Shown: piece by piece, positions 35,745 through 44,939 of the stretch | Layout: each line of letters opens with the position of its first letter | How positions within the stretch are numbered: the stretch's first letter is position 1 | Source of the DNA: Desulfovibrio piger ATCC 29098 | Lineage (GTDB): Bacteria; Desulfobacterota; Desulfovibrionia; Desulfovibrionales; Desulfovibrionaceae | Reading direction: 5' to 3' | Length of the DNA stretch: 64,000 nt | Assembly: GCF_000156375.1 (NCBI RefSeq) | Contig: NZ_DS996359.1 | Span: 856,665 to 920,664 of the forward strand | Made by a program: the position numbers and the translations under genes | The notes under the pieces: generated by a model | Database searches by the model: none | What the model saw: the letters and a program-made list of their open reading frames with translations, nothing else | What the model was told of the DNA's origin: nothing

Positions 35745-36674
35745 TTAGAGCACCACTCCCAGGATGACGCCCACCAGCACCAGCGGCGAGATGATGCCGT
35801 TGAGGGTGAAGAAGACCATGTTCACGCGGCTGAGATCCTGCGGGCGCATCAGGTGATGCTCCCAGAACAGGATGGCGGACACACCTGCCCAGAGCACATA
35901 CCAGGGCCAGGCCAGACCGGCGGCGATACCGGTCAGGAACAGGAAGATGGACGTGACGGCATGGGAAAAGCCGGCGATGGCCAGCGCGGTGTCCGGGCCG
36001 TAGACAGAGGGCACGGAGCAGAGGCGGAAGGCCACGTCGAAATCATAGTCCTGGAAGGAATAGTAGATGTCGAAGGCGCCCACCCAGAAGGTCACGGCAA
36101 AGAAGAGCATGATGGGGCCCATGTCCAGCCCCTCGGGATTCACGGCCAGGGCACCGGCCAGCGGCGCCAGACCAAGGGTGGCCCCCAGCCAGAAGTGGCA
36201 GATGGCCGAGAAGCGCTTAGTCAGGCTGTAGACGGCGGCAAAGAGCAGGGCAGGCACCGAGAGGATGAGACAGACCGTGTTGATGGCCGCGCAGGCCAGC
36301 ACGAAGATGGCCGCCATGACCAGGGAGAAGATCCAGGCCTGGCGCACGCTGATCTCGCCGGTGACCAGATGGCGGTTGGCGGTGCGGGGGTTCTCGCGGT
36401 CAAAGGGCAGGTCGAAAATGCGGTTGATGCCCATGGCGAAGGAGCGCACGCCCACCATGGCGATGGTCAGCAGGATGATCTTGTCCCACGGCGGCATGCC
36501 GCCGGCGGCCATGACCGAACCGGCCCAGGCATAGGGCAGGGCGAAGATGGAGTGCTCGATGCGGATCATGCGGCAGAAAGAGACGAAGCCGCGGACGGAA
36601 AAACGTCCGCACAGCGCCCCCGGCCGGCAGGAAGGCAGGGAAAAACGGGGCAGGGTGAATTTGGGCAGTTTCAT
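35745..36674 (-). CDS. UbiA-family prenyltransferase, probably MqnP of menaquinone synthesis
   Basis: 309 residues, about eight transmembrane helices. The first Asp-rich motif is NRIFDLPFD followed by RENPRTANRHL, and the second is in YYSFQDYDFD, both for prenyl-diphosphate/Mg binding. The form MIRIEHSIFALPYAW is typical of the UbiA/MqnP branch. Desulfovibrio make menaquinone by the futalosine route, where MqnP attaches the isoprenoid chain; assignment to that step is inferred. The first 35 residues are a Pro/Phe/Arg-rich extension, and an internal Met at 36 could be the true start. Confidence 0.8.
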   Translation of the reverse strand: MKLPKFTLPRFSLPSCRPGALCGRFSVRGFVSFCRMIRIEHSIFALPYAWAGSVMAAGGMPPWDKIILLTIAMVGVRSFAMGINRIFDLPFDRENPRTANRHLVTGEISVRQAWIFSLVMAAIFVLACAAINTVCLILSVPALLFAAVYSLTKRFSAICHFWLGATLGLAPLAGALAVNPEGLDMGPIMLFFAVTFWVGAFDIYYSFQDYDFDVAFRLCSVPSVYGPDTALAIAGFSHAVTSIFLFLTGIAAGLAWPWYVLWAGVSAILFWEHHLMRPQDLSRVNMVFFTLNGIISPLVLVGVILGVVL

Positions 36675-36680
36675 CAGGGA

Positions 36681-37463
36681 TTAACCTCCACAGTCGGCGG
36701 GATCGCCGTGCAACTTGTCCAGCGCATGGGGCAGGGCGGGCAGGACAGCTTCCAGATTCTCCACGACAGCCTTGCGGCTGCCGGGCAGGTTGATGATGAT
36801 GCTCTGTCCCAGCACGCCGGCCACCGCACGAGAGATGGCCGCATGGGGCGTTTTGGCCAGGCTGGCCTGCATCATGGCCATGCTGAAGCCGGGCAGGGGA
36901 TAGTCCAGCACCGCGGACGTGACCTGAGGCGAGACGTCGCGCGGGCCCACGCCGGTACCGCCGCTGGTGCAGATGACGTCATAGCCCTGGTTCAGGGCCA
37001 GATCCACCAGCAGGGCACGCAGCTGCACCGCGTCGTCGGGCAGCAGGAAGCCCTGGCTGTGGCACAGGGGCAGGGCATCGCCCACCAGGGCGGCCATGGC
37101 CGGGCCGCTGGTATCGTCACGCATGCCCTGGGAGCCCTTGTCCGAAAGGGTCACCCAGGCCAGGGCACGACCCGTGCGCCGCGTCTCTAGGCTGATCTCG
37201 CCCACGGGCAGGTCCACCAGGGCGCGGGTCATCAGGCATTGCAGGGCGTGGCCGCCGTCATCGGCGGGCAGCCAGCAGCGGCCCGTGACGCGCAGCAGTT
37301 CCACATCGTTCGCATCATACAGGCCGGTGCCCACAGGGATGAAGGGGCACTGGCGCACCAGCGGGGAAGCCAGACGATGGCTGGGCATCCCTGCGACCCG
37401 GGCCACGGACAGGGGCATGAGGCCCCCTGCGGAACAGGCTCGCAAGGCAACAGAAAGTTTCAT
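36681..37463 (-). CDS. MoaB/MogA-family molybdopterin protein with an N-terminal extension
   Basis: 260 residues; the MoCF (MoaB/MogA) domain occupies about 100-255: WVTLSDKGSQGMRDDTSGPA, ICTSGGTGVGPRDVSPQVT and NLPGSRKAVVENLEAVLPAL. These bind molybdopterin during adenylylation. The first 100 residues have no family I can name and contain several Cys and Leu-rich segments. GGAGG precedes the ATG at 37463. It heads the ubiA-darP operon. Molybdenum cofactor is needed for formate dehydrogenases in such bacteria. Confidence 0.82.
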   Translation of the reverse strand: MKLSVALRACSAGGLMPLSVARVAGMPSHRLASPLVRQCPFIPVGTGLYDANDVELLRVTGRCWLPADDGGHALQCLMTRALVDLPVGEISLETRRTGRALAWVTLSDKGSQGMRDDTSGPAMAALVGDALPLCHSQGFLLPDDAVQLRALLVDLALNQGYDVICTSGGTGVGPRDVSPQVTSAVLDYPLPGFSMAMMQASLAKTPHAAISRAVAGVLGQSIIINLPGSRKAVVENLEAVLPALPHALDKLHGDPADCGG

Positions 37464-37588
37464 GCATCCTCCACAAACTGCCGGGACGGCAGATAACGGC
37501 CGCTATTGTAGCGGCAAGCACAATAAGTTACAAGGACGGCAGCCGTGGCCCGTTCCCGGTGCCCGGCAAGATCAGAAAAGGAGTTTTC

Positions 37589-38092
37589 ATGTCCACCACC
37601 CGCAGCCAGGACCAGACGCAGCACCTTCATGTGCTGGGGACCGGCAAGATGCCCGAATTGCAGGGCGGCCCCAGCACGGCGCTGCTGGAATCCTTCCCCA
37701 ACCGTTACCCCCAGCGTCCGTACGTCATCAGCATCGCCTTTCCCGAGTTCACGTCCCTGTGCCCGGTGACGGGACAGCCGGACATGGGCACCATCACCGT
37801 GGAGTACATCCCGGACCAGCTGTGCGTGGAATCCAAGAGCTTCAAGCTGTACATGTTCGCCTTCCGCAACCACCAGTCCTTCATGGAGACCATCACCAAC
37901 ACGGTGCTGGAAGACCTGTGGACCGTGCTCGAACCCTGCTGGTGCCGCGTCAAGGGCCTGTTCGTGCCCCGCGGCGGTACGCGCATCCATGTCTTTGCCG
38001 AGCAGTTCAAGGACATGCCCGAGGAAAAGGATGCCGCCGTCCGGGCCGCTGTCCAGGCCTGGCGTACGGAAAGCGATCCGCACAGACCGTAA
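37589..38092 (+). CDS. queF: QueF, 7-cyano-7-deazaguanine (preQ0) reductase
   Basis: NADPH-dependent nitrile reductase making preQ1 for queuosine tRNA modification. 167 residues, the single-domain form. The catalytic Cys58 and Asp65 lie in FTSLCPVTGQPD, seven apart as in B. subtilis QueF; the NADPH/substrate element is ESKSFKLYMFAFRNH (Glu81). The ATG at 37589 follows AAAAGGAG. No other queuosine gene is adjacent, and no preQ1 riboswitch was recognised in the 125 bases upstream. Confidence 0.93.
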   Translation: MSTTRSQDQTQHLHVLGTGKMPELQGGPSTALLESFPNRYPQRPYVISIAFPEFTSLCPVTGQPDMGTITVEYIPDQLCVESKSFKLYMFAFRNHQSFMETITNTVLEDLWTVLEPCWCRVKGLFVPRGGTRIHVFAEQFKDMPEEKDAAVRAAVQAWRTESDPHRP

Positions 38093-38101
38093 CGCAGTTG
38101 T

Positions 38102-38136
38102 CTCCGGCAGGAGCTTTTTTTCCTGCCGGAGGCGTT
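38102..38136 (+). terminator. terminator of queF
   Basis: An 11-bp stem CTCCGGCAGGA with its complement, then GCGTTTTT. Confidence 0.82.
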
Positions 38137-38206
38137 TTTCGATCTGCCGCTCGCCCGGTCCCGGTCCCAGCCGGTACCGGGACGTCTTTTTATTAAGGAT
38201 ATGCCC

Positions 38207-39871
38207 ATGAGCATTTCGCATGGCGATGCTTCCCGTCCTTCCGGCGGAGCCCGCATGGCCCGCACGGCAGGGATGCTGGCCTTGTTCACCCTGCTTTCCC
38301 GCCTGCTGGGACTGGTGCGCGACATGGGCATGGCCTGGCTGGTGGGCTGCGGGCCGGTGGCCGATGCCCTGGTGGCGGCCCTGCGCCTGCCGCATCTGCT
38401 GCGCCGTCTGCTGGGCGAAGGCTCCCTGTCCATGACGCTCACGGCCTGGCTGGTGCGGCACGATGTCGCGCATGGCCGGGAGGATCTGCTGCCCGCTCTG
38501 GCCTCCGGCCTGTTCCGGCGCCTCGTGCTGGTGCTGGGCGGCCTTGTCCTGCTGGGCATGCTGGCGGCGCCGCACCTGCTGGCCTTTCTGGCGCCCGCGC
38601 TTTCCCCTGAGGCCCTGGCGGAGGGCGGCAGCCTGCTCCGCCTCTGCCTGCCCTATGTTTTGCTGGCAGGGATGGCGGCCCTGGGCATGGCGGTGCTGCA
38701 TTGCCGCGAAGTCTTCTGGCTGCCCGCGCTTTCGCCCGTCATCTTCAACGTGGTGGTCATCAGCGTCATGCTGGCGGGCTGGCTGGCGGGAGGCACAGAG
38801 GCTGTTCCGGCGGCACTGGCCGCGGGCATGAGCGCCGGGGGACTGGCCCAGTGGCTGGCCCAGTGGGGCTATGCCCGCCACGCTTTCCCGGTGTCCGCCA
38901 TGAAGCGTCCGGCCGCCGCACCCTCGGGCCGCGAGCTGTGGGGCTGTCTGGGGCGCCTGCCCCTGGGCTTGCTGGGTGCGGCCGCACCCCAGCTGGTGAT
39001 GCTGGCGGCCATGGGACTGGCGGTGGGCAGCCAGATCGCGGGCCTGTACTATGCCGAACGCCTGCTGGAGCTGCCTCTGGGCCTGATCGGGACCTGCCTG
39101 GGCATGGCCAGCCTGCCGCGTTTGAGCCGTCTGGCCGGAGAAAAAGATTTTGCCGCCTTCCAGCGGGACATGGCCCTGGCCCTGCGCTGGGCCACGCTCT
39201 TGTCCCTGCCTGCGGCGGCGGGCCTGTGGGCCGTGGGCCCCTGCCTCGTGGACGTGCTGCTGCACCACGGGGAATTCGATGCCGCGGGGGTGCGGCAGGT
39301 GACCCTGGCCCTTTGGGCGTATTTGCCCTGCCTGCCCGCCTGCGCGGTGAGCCGCTGCCTGCTGGCGGGCTGCAATGCCTTGGGCGACGTCCGTCTGACG
39401 GCCTTGTCCTCGCTGCTTGCCGTTGTTTTTACGCTTGCAGGCGGGGCGTGGCTGTTACATAGTATGGCAAGGGACATATATTTTTGTTTGCCGGCTGCGG
39501 CGGCCAGCGCGGCCCTGTGGGGACAGACCTTCTGGCTCTGGCGGGGGCTGCGTCGACATTTGCGGCCTTTGTTGCCCGCGCCGGCGCTGCTGGACGGCAG
39601 GGCCTGCCTGCGGCATATGCTGGCCGCAGGGGCGGCGGGCGCAGGGGCCCTGGCGGTCCTGCGCCTGTGCGGCATGGCCTGCCCGCTGCAGGAGCTGTTG
39701 TCCGTCGTGCCGGTCCTGTTGCCCGGGGTGCCCGCAGTGGTGGCGCTGGTCTTGTCCGTAGGGGCCGGATGTTGTGCCTGGGGAGGTGTCCTCGTCCTGC
39801 TCGGGGATGCCGATATGCGCATGCTGGCACATAAGCTGCGCACAAAATTGCAAGGAGATTCCCGCTCGTGA
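38207..39871 (+). CDS. murJ: MurJ/MviN, lipid II flippase
   Basis: Moves the murein precursor lipid II to the periplasmic face. 554 residues, about 14 transmembrane helices, opening ARTAGMLALFTLLSRLLGLVRD, with the MviN signatures ADALVAALRLPHLLRRLLGEG and YYAERLLELPLGLIGTCLGMA. The ATG at 38207 is preferred to 38201 because AAGGA ends one base before 38201 but seven before 38207. Its stop overlaps the GTG of the next gene. Confidence 0.93.
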   Translation: MSISHGDASRPSGGARMARTAGMLALFTLLSRLLGLVRDMGMAWLVGCGPVADALVAALRLPHLLRRLLGEGSLSMTLTAWLVRHDVAHGREDLLPALASGLFRRLVLVLGGLVLLGMLAAPHLLAFLAPALSPEALAEGGSLLRLCLPYVLLAGMAALGMAVLHCREVFWLPALSPVIFNVVVISVMLAGWLAGGTEAVPAALAAGMSAGGLAQWLAQWGYARHAFPVSAMKRPAAAPSGRELWGCLGRLPLGLLGAAAPQLVMLAAMGLAVGSQIAGLYYAERLLELPLGLIGTCLGMASLPRLSRLAGEKDFAAFQRDMALALRWATLLSLPAAAGLWAVGPCLVDVLLHHGEFDAAGVRQVTLALWAYLPCLPACAVSRCLLAGCNALGDVRLTALSSLLAVVFTLAGGAWLLHSMARDIYFCLPAAAASAALWGQTFWLWRGLRRHLRPLLPAPALLDGRACLRHMLAAGAAGAGALAVLRLCGMACPLQELLSVVPVLLPGVPAVVALVLSVGAGCCAWGGVLVLLGDADMRMLAHKLRTKLQGDSRS

Positions 39872-40872
39872 AGCGGTCAGTTCTTATTTTCCTGACCAGA
39901 TACCGCCGCTGGGTGGCCCTGGCCTGCTGGCTTTTGGCCGTATTGCTCTTTCTGGCGCAGGCAGCGTGGAATATCGTGGCTGAGCGCGAGGCCGCACAGA
40001 ACCGTCTGCAGAACGAGGCAGGCCGTGTGGCCAGCCGTTTCACCCATCTGCTGGGACTGCACGGGGAACTCACCGCCGTTTCCACGGACGCCCTGGTCAC
40101 GGGGCTCATGGAAGACCAGCGCCTGTACGCCGTGACCGTACAGGTGGGGGACAGCCTTTTTTCCGGCCAGCGCCGCAATGAACACTGGGAGGCCGTGCCC
40201 TGGGACGGCGAGATCACGGAGAACACCGTGCAGGGCATGAGCCCGCTGCGCAGGGAAGGGCAGCCCGTGGGCACGGTGGAGGTCTATCTTGCCCGCCGTC
40301 TGGTGCAGGAAGGTTCGGACAAGGTCATGCAGCGCGAGACCTGGCGTTTCCTCATCAACACCCTGCTGCTCAGTGTTTTTCTGGCGGCGTTGTACTGGCA
40401 CTGGGGCGATCTGAGGCGCCTGCATTCCCTGGGGCTGCAACTTTTGCGCAAACAGGGCGATCCGGAGCCGGAAAAAGCCGAGGACCGGAAATGGCGGCCC
40501 GCCTCCGGTGAGGATGTCGCCGCCCCTGAGGATGCCCTGCCGGTGGATGCCATCCGGGGCAGGCATTTCCAGCAGGGGAACCCCGCAAGCTGGCATATGA
40601 CCGCGGCCCTGTTCCGCCAGACCTTTGCCCATGCGCCCATGCTCATGATGCGTTTGTATGCGGAGGATGAGCTGGAGGGGCTGTGCCATCTGGGGCGGAT
40701 GCTGCTTGCCGCAGCGCCCTGTCTGGGAGCTGTCCGCCTTGAAGATAGCGCCCGCGAGATGCTCAGTGCGCTGGAGGATCCCGGCTGTGAGGAGCGTGCG
40801 CTGGCCGTGGAGACGTGTGCGGCTGATCTTGAAGAAGTTTTGCAGGCCCTGAGCGGGGCCGCAGTGAAATAA
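39868..40872 (+). CDS. membrane protein with periplasmic sensor-like loop and degenerate HPt-like tail
   Basis: 334 residues, GTG start overlapping the murJ stop. A transmembrane helix at about 14-36, a periplasmic loop of about 120 residues (38-158) like small extracellular sensor domains, and a second helix at about 160-178. A charged linker follows, then a helical end (245-334). The stretch GRMLLAAAPCLGAVRLEDSA aligns with the HPt pattern H-T-L-K-G-x4-L-G-A, but Arg277 stands where the phosphorylated His would be. There is no kinase, GGDEF or methyl-accepting domain. Function unknown; neighbours are murJ and ftsY. Confidence 0.6.
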   Translation: MKRSVLIFLTRYRRWVALACWLLAVLLFLAQAAWNIVAEREAAQNRLQNEAGRVASRFTHLLGLHGELTAVSTDALVTGLMEDQRLYAVTVQVGDSLFSGQRRNEHWEAVPWDGEITENTVQGMSPLRREGQPVGTVEVYLARRLVQEGSDKVMQRETWRFLINTLLLSVFLAALYWHWGDLRRLHSLGLQLLRKQGDPEPEKAEDRKWRPASGEDVAAPEDALPVDAIRGRHFQQGNPASWHMTAALFRQTFAHAPMLMMRLYAEDELEGLCHLGRMLLAAAPCLGAVRLEDSAREMLSALEDPGCEERALAVETCAADLEEVLQALSGAAVK

Positions 40873-40881
40873 GGAGAGACT

Positions 40882-43512
40882 ATGGGCTTTTTTTCCGCAG
40901 TAAAAAAGTTTTTTGGTGGGGGTACCGAGGAAGCCAAAGAAACGCAGGCCGCAGCAGTCGAGAAGGAAGCGGCCGTAACTTCCGTGGCCCCGGAGGCGCC
41001 TGCCGCTGACACCGAAAGCGGCGCAGCCGAACCGGAAAGCACGCCGGAAGCGGCGACCGTCCCGGCGGCTGAAGAAGCCGCTGCCCCTGCTGAAGACGTC
41101 CCTGCGGACGAGGCCCCGGAAGCCGCGCCTGAGGCTGACGAGCCTGCGGAGGAAGAGGCCGGCGCTGAACGTGGCGGACCTGCTGCCGAGGCTGCGGAAG
41201 AGAGCGACGGCACCGAAGCCGTCGTGATGGATGCGGTGCCTGCCGACCAGCCTGCGGCGTCTGAAGCTCCGGCGGAAGCCGGGAGCGTGGTGGAAGAGGC
41301 GCCCGTGGCGGAAGCCGAGGCCCCGGCAGCTCAGGACGAGCCCTCCGTGGAGCCTGAGAGCGAAGCGGCTGCCGAAGCAGAAGAAGTCCCGGCTGCTGCT
41401 GCGGAAGATGAGATCCCTTCGGACGAGGTGGCCGCGACGGAAGCGGCTGCCGAGCCTGTGGCGCCGGAAGAAACTGCCGGTGATACCGCTGTGGAAGCGG
41501 ATTCTCCCGAACAGGATGACGTCAGCGTGGACACGGCTGCGGGCGTGGAAGACGAAGCCGCCGAAGCCTGCGAAGAGCCGGCCGAGGACGAGGCCGCTCC
41601 CGCGGACGCCAAGGAAGACATCCTTTCCGGGAAGGAAGAGACCCAGCTTGAAACGGAAGCTGTGGCTGCCGAGGTCGAGACCGTTGCGGAAGCTGCCCGG
41701 GAAGCGGAAGAAGGACCGCTGTCCGAGGAAGCGGCGGAGACCGGCGTTGCCGATACGGCTGATGCTGCTGGTGACGAGACGGCCGCCGTCGCCTCTGCCG
41801 GATCTGATGACGCTGTGGTGGAAGAAACTGCCGAAACCGGAACGGATGCCGTGGAAGAGGCCCGTGACGACGCCCGCGAAGAAGCGGAAGAAAAGCCCGA
41901 AGCGGCGGCGCCCCGTCGCAGCTGGTGGCAGCGCATCTTCGGCAGTGACGAAGATACGGCCCGGCCGGAAGCTGCGGCCCAGCCTGCTGATACCGAGGAA
42001 GCTCCCTCTGCCGAAGAGCGGGAGACTGCCGAAGAAGATCGTGCCGACGCCGTCGAAGTCGTTGAAGCCGACGCTGCGCATGCCGAAGACATGGACGCTG
42101 CCGGCGAAAGCGTGACGCAGGAACCTTTGACCGAAGAGGAAGAAGGTACGGAGAGCGCCGCTGCCGCCACGCCGGAACAGGACGAGCCCGTCGCCGAGGC
42201 CGTGACCGATGCGGCCCTTGCCGCCACTGCCGCTGCCGCGGCGACTGCCACGGCCGAACGTCCCACCGCGCCCGCATTGGAGACCTGCGGTCTGGATCCG
42301 GCTCTGGCCCAGTCCATGATCCTGCGCCTGCGCGAAGCCGAGCCGCGCCTTTCCGTCTGGCTGGGCATCGTGCTGGAAGGAGTGGAAGAAGCCGGGGACG
42401 AGCTCTGGAAGCGTCTGCGCTTCCTGCTGCGCTCGCTGGATGCGCCCGCTGCCGAAGTGGATGCCTTCGTGGATGACTTCCGTGGCTGGCTGGAGCGCAT
42501 GGAATACGTGCAGCTGGACGAATTCCGCTCCGAGTTGCAGTACCGTCTGACCCTGGCCCTGGATATGGAGGACGAGGAAGACGAGCGCAGCCGTCTGTTC
42601 CTCAAGATCAGCGAAGGTCTGAGCCGCACCCGCGAGCAGTTCTCCCGCCGTCTGGACAGCCTGTTCAGCAGCCACGGCGAACTCAATGAAAGTTTCTGGG
42701 AAGAGCTGGAAGAGCTCTTCATCATGGCCGACCTGGGCTACGAGCCTTCGCTGGAACTGGTGGAGCGCCTGCGTGAGCGGGCCCGCAAGGAGAACGTGAC
42801 CCGCGTGGAAGACGTGCGCGGCCTGCTCATGGCCGAAGTGGACGAGATCTTCCGTCTGCCGCGCCGCATCAGCGCCGTGAATCCGCCCGAAGTGGTGCTC
42901 TTCATCGGCGTCAACGGCGTGGGCAAGACCACCACCATCGCCAAGCTGGCCCATCGTGCCCGCATGCAGGGCAAAAAGGTCATGATCGCCGCGGCCGACA
43001 CCTTCCGTGCGGCGGCCATCGAGCAGCTGCAGGTCTGGGCCGAGCGCGTGGGCGCGCTTTTCCATGCCCGCCCCGCCGGTTCCGATCCGGCCTCCGTGGC
43101 CTACGAAGCCATGGACCGCGCCCTGGCCGAAAAGGTGGACATCCTCTTCGTGGATACCGCCGGTCGTCTGCAGACCAAGGTCAATCTTATGGAAGAGCTG
43201 ACCAAGATCCGTCAGGTGCTGGGCAAGAAGCATGAAGGCGCGCCGCACCGCTGCATCCTGGTCATCGACGCCACCACCGGCCAGAACGCCCTTTCGCAGG
43301 CCAAGCTCTTCAAGGAGGCCGCCGGTGTGGATGAGCTCATCCTCACCAAGCTGGATGGTACGGCCAAGGGCGGTGTGGCCATCGCCGTGGCCATGCAGGA
43401 AAAGCTGCCCATCACCTATGTGGGCCTGGGCGAAAAGCTCGAAGACCTGCGGCCCTTCAACGGCGCCGACTACGCCCGCGCCCTGCTGGGCGACCTGGAC
43501 CAGGGCAAATAA
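40882..43512 (+). CDS. ftsY: FtsY, SRP receptor with a very long acidic N-terminal extension
   Basis: GTPase that docks SRP-ribosome complexes at the membrane. 876 residues; the catalytic NG part is only about 562-876: N-domain ([20 protein letters not shown]), Walker A/G1 [10 protein letters not shown] (about 676), [19 protein letters not shown]3 DTAGRLQ, and G4 [10 protein letters not shown]. Residues about 15-455 are Glu/Ala/Pro-rich and disordered; 465-560 look like a folded helical domain. Amphipathic segments [12 protein letters not shown] at the start and [10 protein letters not shown] near 348 could touch the membrane. It lies 9 bases after the previous gene with AAGGAG between. Confidence 0.93.
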   Translation: MGFFSAVKKFFGGGTEEAKETQAAAVEKEAAVTSVAPEAPAADTESGAAEPESTPEAATVPAAEEAAAPAEDVPADEAPEAAPEADEPAEEEAGAERGGPAAEAAEESDGTEAVVMDAVPADQPAASEAPAEAGSVVEEAPVAEAEAPAAQDEPSVEPESEAAAEAEEVPAAAAEDEIPSDEVAATEAAAEPVAPEETAGDTAVEADSPEQDDVSVDTAAGVEDEAAEACEEPAEDEAAPADAKEDILSGKEETQLETEAVAAEVETVAEAAREAEEGPLSEEAAETGVADTADAAGDETAAVASAGSDDAVVEETAETGTDAVEEARDDAREEAEEKPEAAAPRRSWWQRIFGSDEDTARPEAAAQPADTEEAPSAEERETAEEDRADAVEVVEADAAHAEDMDAAGESVTQEPLTEEEEGTESAAAATPEQDEPVAEAVTDAALAATAAAAATATAERPTAPALETCGLDPALAQSMILRLREAEPRLSVWLGIVLEGVEEAGDELWKRLRFLLRSLDAPAAEVDAFVDDFRGWLERMEYVQLDEFRSELQYRLTLALDMEDEEDERSRLFLKISEGLSRTREQFSRRLDSLFSSHGELNESFWEELEELFIMADLGYEPSLELVERLRERARKENVTRVEDVRGLLMAEVDEIFRLPRRISAVNPPEVVLFIGVNGVGKTTTIAKLAHRARMQGKKVMIAAADTFRAAAIEQLQVWAERVGALFHARPAGSDPASVAYEAMDRALAEKVDILFVDTAGRLQTKVNLMEELTKIRQVLGKKHEGAPHRCILVIDATTGQNALSQAKLFKEAAGVDELILTKLDGTAKGGVAIAVAMQEKLPITYVGLGEKLEDLRPFNGADYARALLGDLDQGK

Positions 43513-43535
43513 GCTTACGTCATCATAGGACAGAT

Positions 43536-43567
43536 GAGGGGGGCTTTCCGTGAGGGAAGTCCCCCTC
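43536..43567 (+). terminator. terminator-like palindrome after ftsY
   Basis: An 11-bp stem (GAGGGGGGCTT with AAGTCCCCCTC, one G-T pair) about 25 bases after the stop; it resembles the dispersed palindromes but is shorter. Confidence 0.5.
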
Positions 43568-43569
43568 TC

Positions 43570-44060
43570 GCATTCTTGTCGCCAAACAGGATGGTGCATC
43601 TCTGGCGGTCGTACTCCGGCGGATCGCGGCCACGACATCCGACGTGCGGAGGGACTGCCCGTGGCAGGGGCAAAACATCCCCATGCTGTTTGCTCCCGCA
43701 CAGACTGTTTTTGCTTGGGGAAGTTCTTCTGTTCGCACTGGAGGGGGCAGGGCAGAGCACGTGTCAGTCCTTGCAGGGGAGGGGACTTGGCGAGCGGGCC
43801 GGTCCGGCAGACCGGGGAGGGCCGTCTGGAAATTTTTTTGCGCGGAAGGCATGCCGGTAGCCGAAGAGGGATGTCTGCGCGGCTCCGGTACTTCTCTAAT
43901 TTTTTTCGTACGGCATGTGAAAAAAAGCCCAGTCGGGTCGATGTGAAAACATATTTTATGACACCCGGCTTCCTGGCTCGGACGGGCAGGGGCTTTTGCC
44001 TCTCAAAGCGGGAAAATCAGCAATAGCGCGAAAAAAAATCCTTCCCGCAGTGAAAAAAAC
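43570..44060. other. gene-free stretch between ftsY and the ribosomal promoter
   Basis: About 490 bases with several short open frames on both strands, none with a ribosome-binding site or recognisable protein. Composition becomes more A-rich toward 44030, next to the ribosomal promoter. Confidence 0.4.
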
Positions 44061-44089
44061 TTGACGCGTCGTCCCATTCCCGATAGAAG
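44061..44089 (+). promoter_or_regulatory. promoter of the S10-spc-alpha ribosomal block
   Basis: TTGACG (44061-44066), a 17-base spacer and TAGAAG (44084-44089), preceded by an A-rich run that could serve as an UP element. It has the same -10 hexamer as the tRNA-Thr promoter. Confidence 0.65.
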
Positions 44090-44096
44090 GAACCTC

Positions 44097-44609
44097 GCCT
44101 TGAGCAACAAGGCTGTTCCCTGGACGGCAGGGAAGGGCAGATTGAGTCTGTCCTGATGCACCCAAAGCGGTCGCTCCGCGGCGGGTTTTGACATGTGCAG
44201 GCGTTACCAGATGCCGAGACAATGTCGAGCCGTTCCAGCCCACACAGCGGATCCCACCTGGCGATCAGGTGACCCCGGGCTGTAAAGGTAAGGGGGGATG
44301 TTCCCCCATTTGGTGACCCTGCGGGACCACCCTCGTCACTGCTTCAGTCAGTGACAGGCCTGGGCTACGCCGGGAAGCATCACACGGATGATGCAGGCAC
44401 GCTCAGGCGTCCGTACCTTCCGATATATCTGATTCCTTCAGATTCTGTGATGTGCGCTGCTTCAAGCGCTTCTCTTCCCCAAGTTGTTGCCCAGTCTCCC
44501 CAACGGGTGAGGCCGACCTTCGGGCCCGTGGTTTTTGGCCCGCGCAAAGCTGTTAAGAAACCTGCGCCGAACCCAACCGGCCAGGATTTTTCAAACGGAG
44601 TAGGCAACA
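44097..44609 (+). promoter_or_regulatory. long structured leader of the rpsJ operon
   Basis: About 510 untranslated bases with many hairpins: GCCTTG/CAAGGC and CCCTG/CAGGG near 44096-44135; CACCTG/CAGGTG near 44252-44268 inside a CAGCCC/GGGCTG stem; GGGGG/CCCCC around ATGTT near 44297; GGTG/CACC with CCCGC pairing near 44325; GTCACTG/CAGTGAC near 44335-44355; and CGGGCC/GGCCCG just before rpsJ. In E. coli a shorter S10 leader binds L4 for autogenous control; a similar role here is inferred. I could not match it to a known RNA family. Confidence 0.5.
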
Positions 44610-44927
44610 ATGACGACAGTTAGCAGTGATCGCATTCGGATCAAGCTCAAAGCCTACGATTACCGCATCCTGGACAAGGCTGTTGCGGAAATCGTGGATA
44701 CGGCGCGCAATACCGGTGCCGGTGTGGCCGGGCCCATCCCGCTGCCCACCAATATTCATAAGTACACCATTCAGCGTTCCGTGCATGTGGACAAGAAGTC
44801 CCGTGAGCAGTTCGAAATGCGCATCCACAAGCGGCTTATGGACATCCTTGAACCCACGCAGCAGACCGTTGACGCCCTCGGCAAGCTTTCCCTGCCCGCT
44901 GGCGTGGACGTTGAAATCAAGCTCTAG
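44610..44927 (+). CDS. rpsJ: 30S ribosomal protein S10
   Basis: 105 residues. Contains [20 protein letters not shown] and [20 protein letters not shown], the usual S10 core with its ribosomal loop. S10 lies in the 30S head and also joins NusB in transcription antitermination. First gene of the ribosomal block; GGAG lies before the ATG. Normal length. Confidence 0.97.
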   Translation: MTTVSSDRIRIKLKAYDYRILDKAVAEIVDTARNTGAGVAGPIPLPTNIHKYTIQRSVHVDKKSREQFEMRIHKRLMDILEPTQQTVDALGKLSLPAGVDVEIKL

Positions 44928-44939
44928 TGAGAGGCAGTC

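Noticed and set aside
34976-35767. A 263-codon plus-strand frame between tRNA-Thr and the UbiA-family gene
   Set aside because: Runs antisense through darP and the palindrome; no family match and darP is clear.
37464-37588. Possible preQ1 riboswitch before queF
   Set aside because: No preQ1 aptamer pattern (short hairpin plus A-rich tail and pseudoknot) was recognised.
39877-43701. A 1274-codon open frame on the minus strand opposite ftsY
   Set aside because: Produced by the alanine/glutamate-rich codons of ftsY read backwards (Arg/Gly/Phe repeats); no independent signals.
44190-44400. Possible 6S, SRP, tmRNA or RNase P RNA in the rpsJ leader
   Set aside because: None of the conserved cores of these RNAs is present, for example no GGAAGGAAGCAGC-like SRP tetraloop region; kept only as a structured leader.
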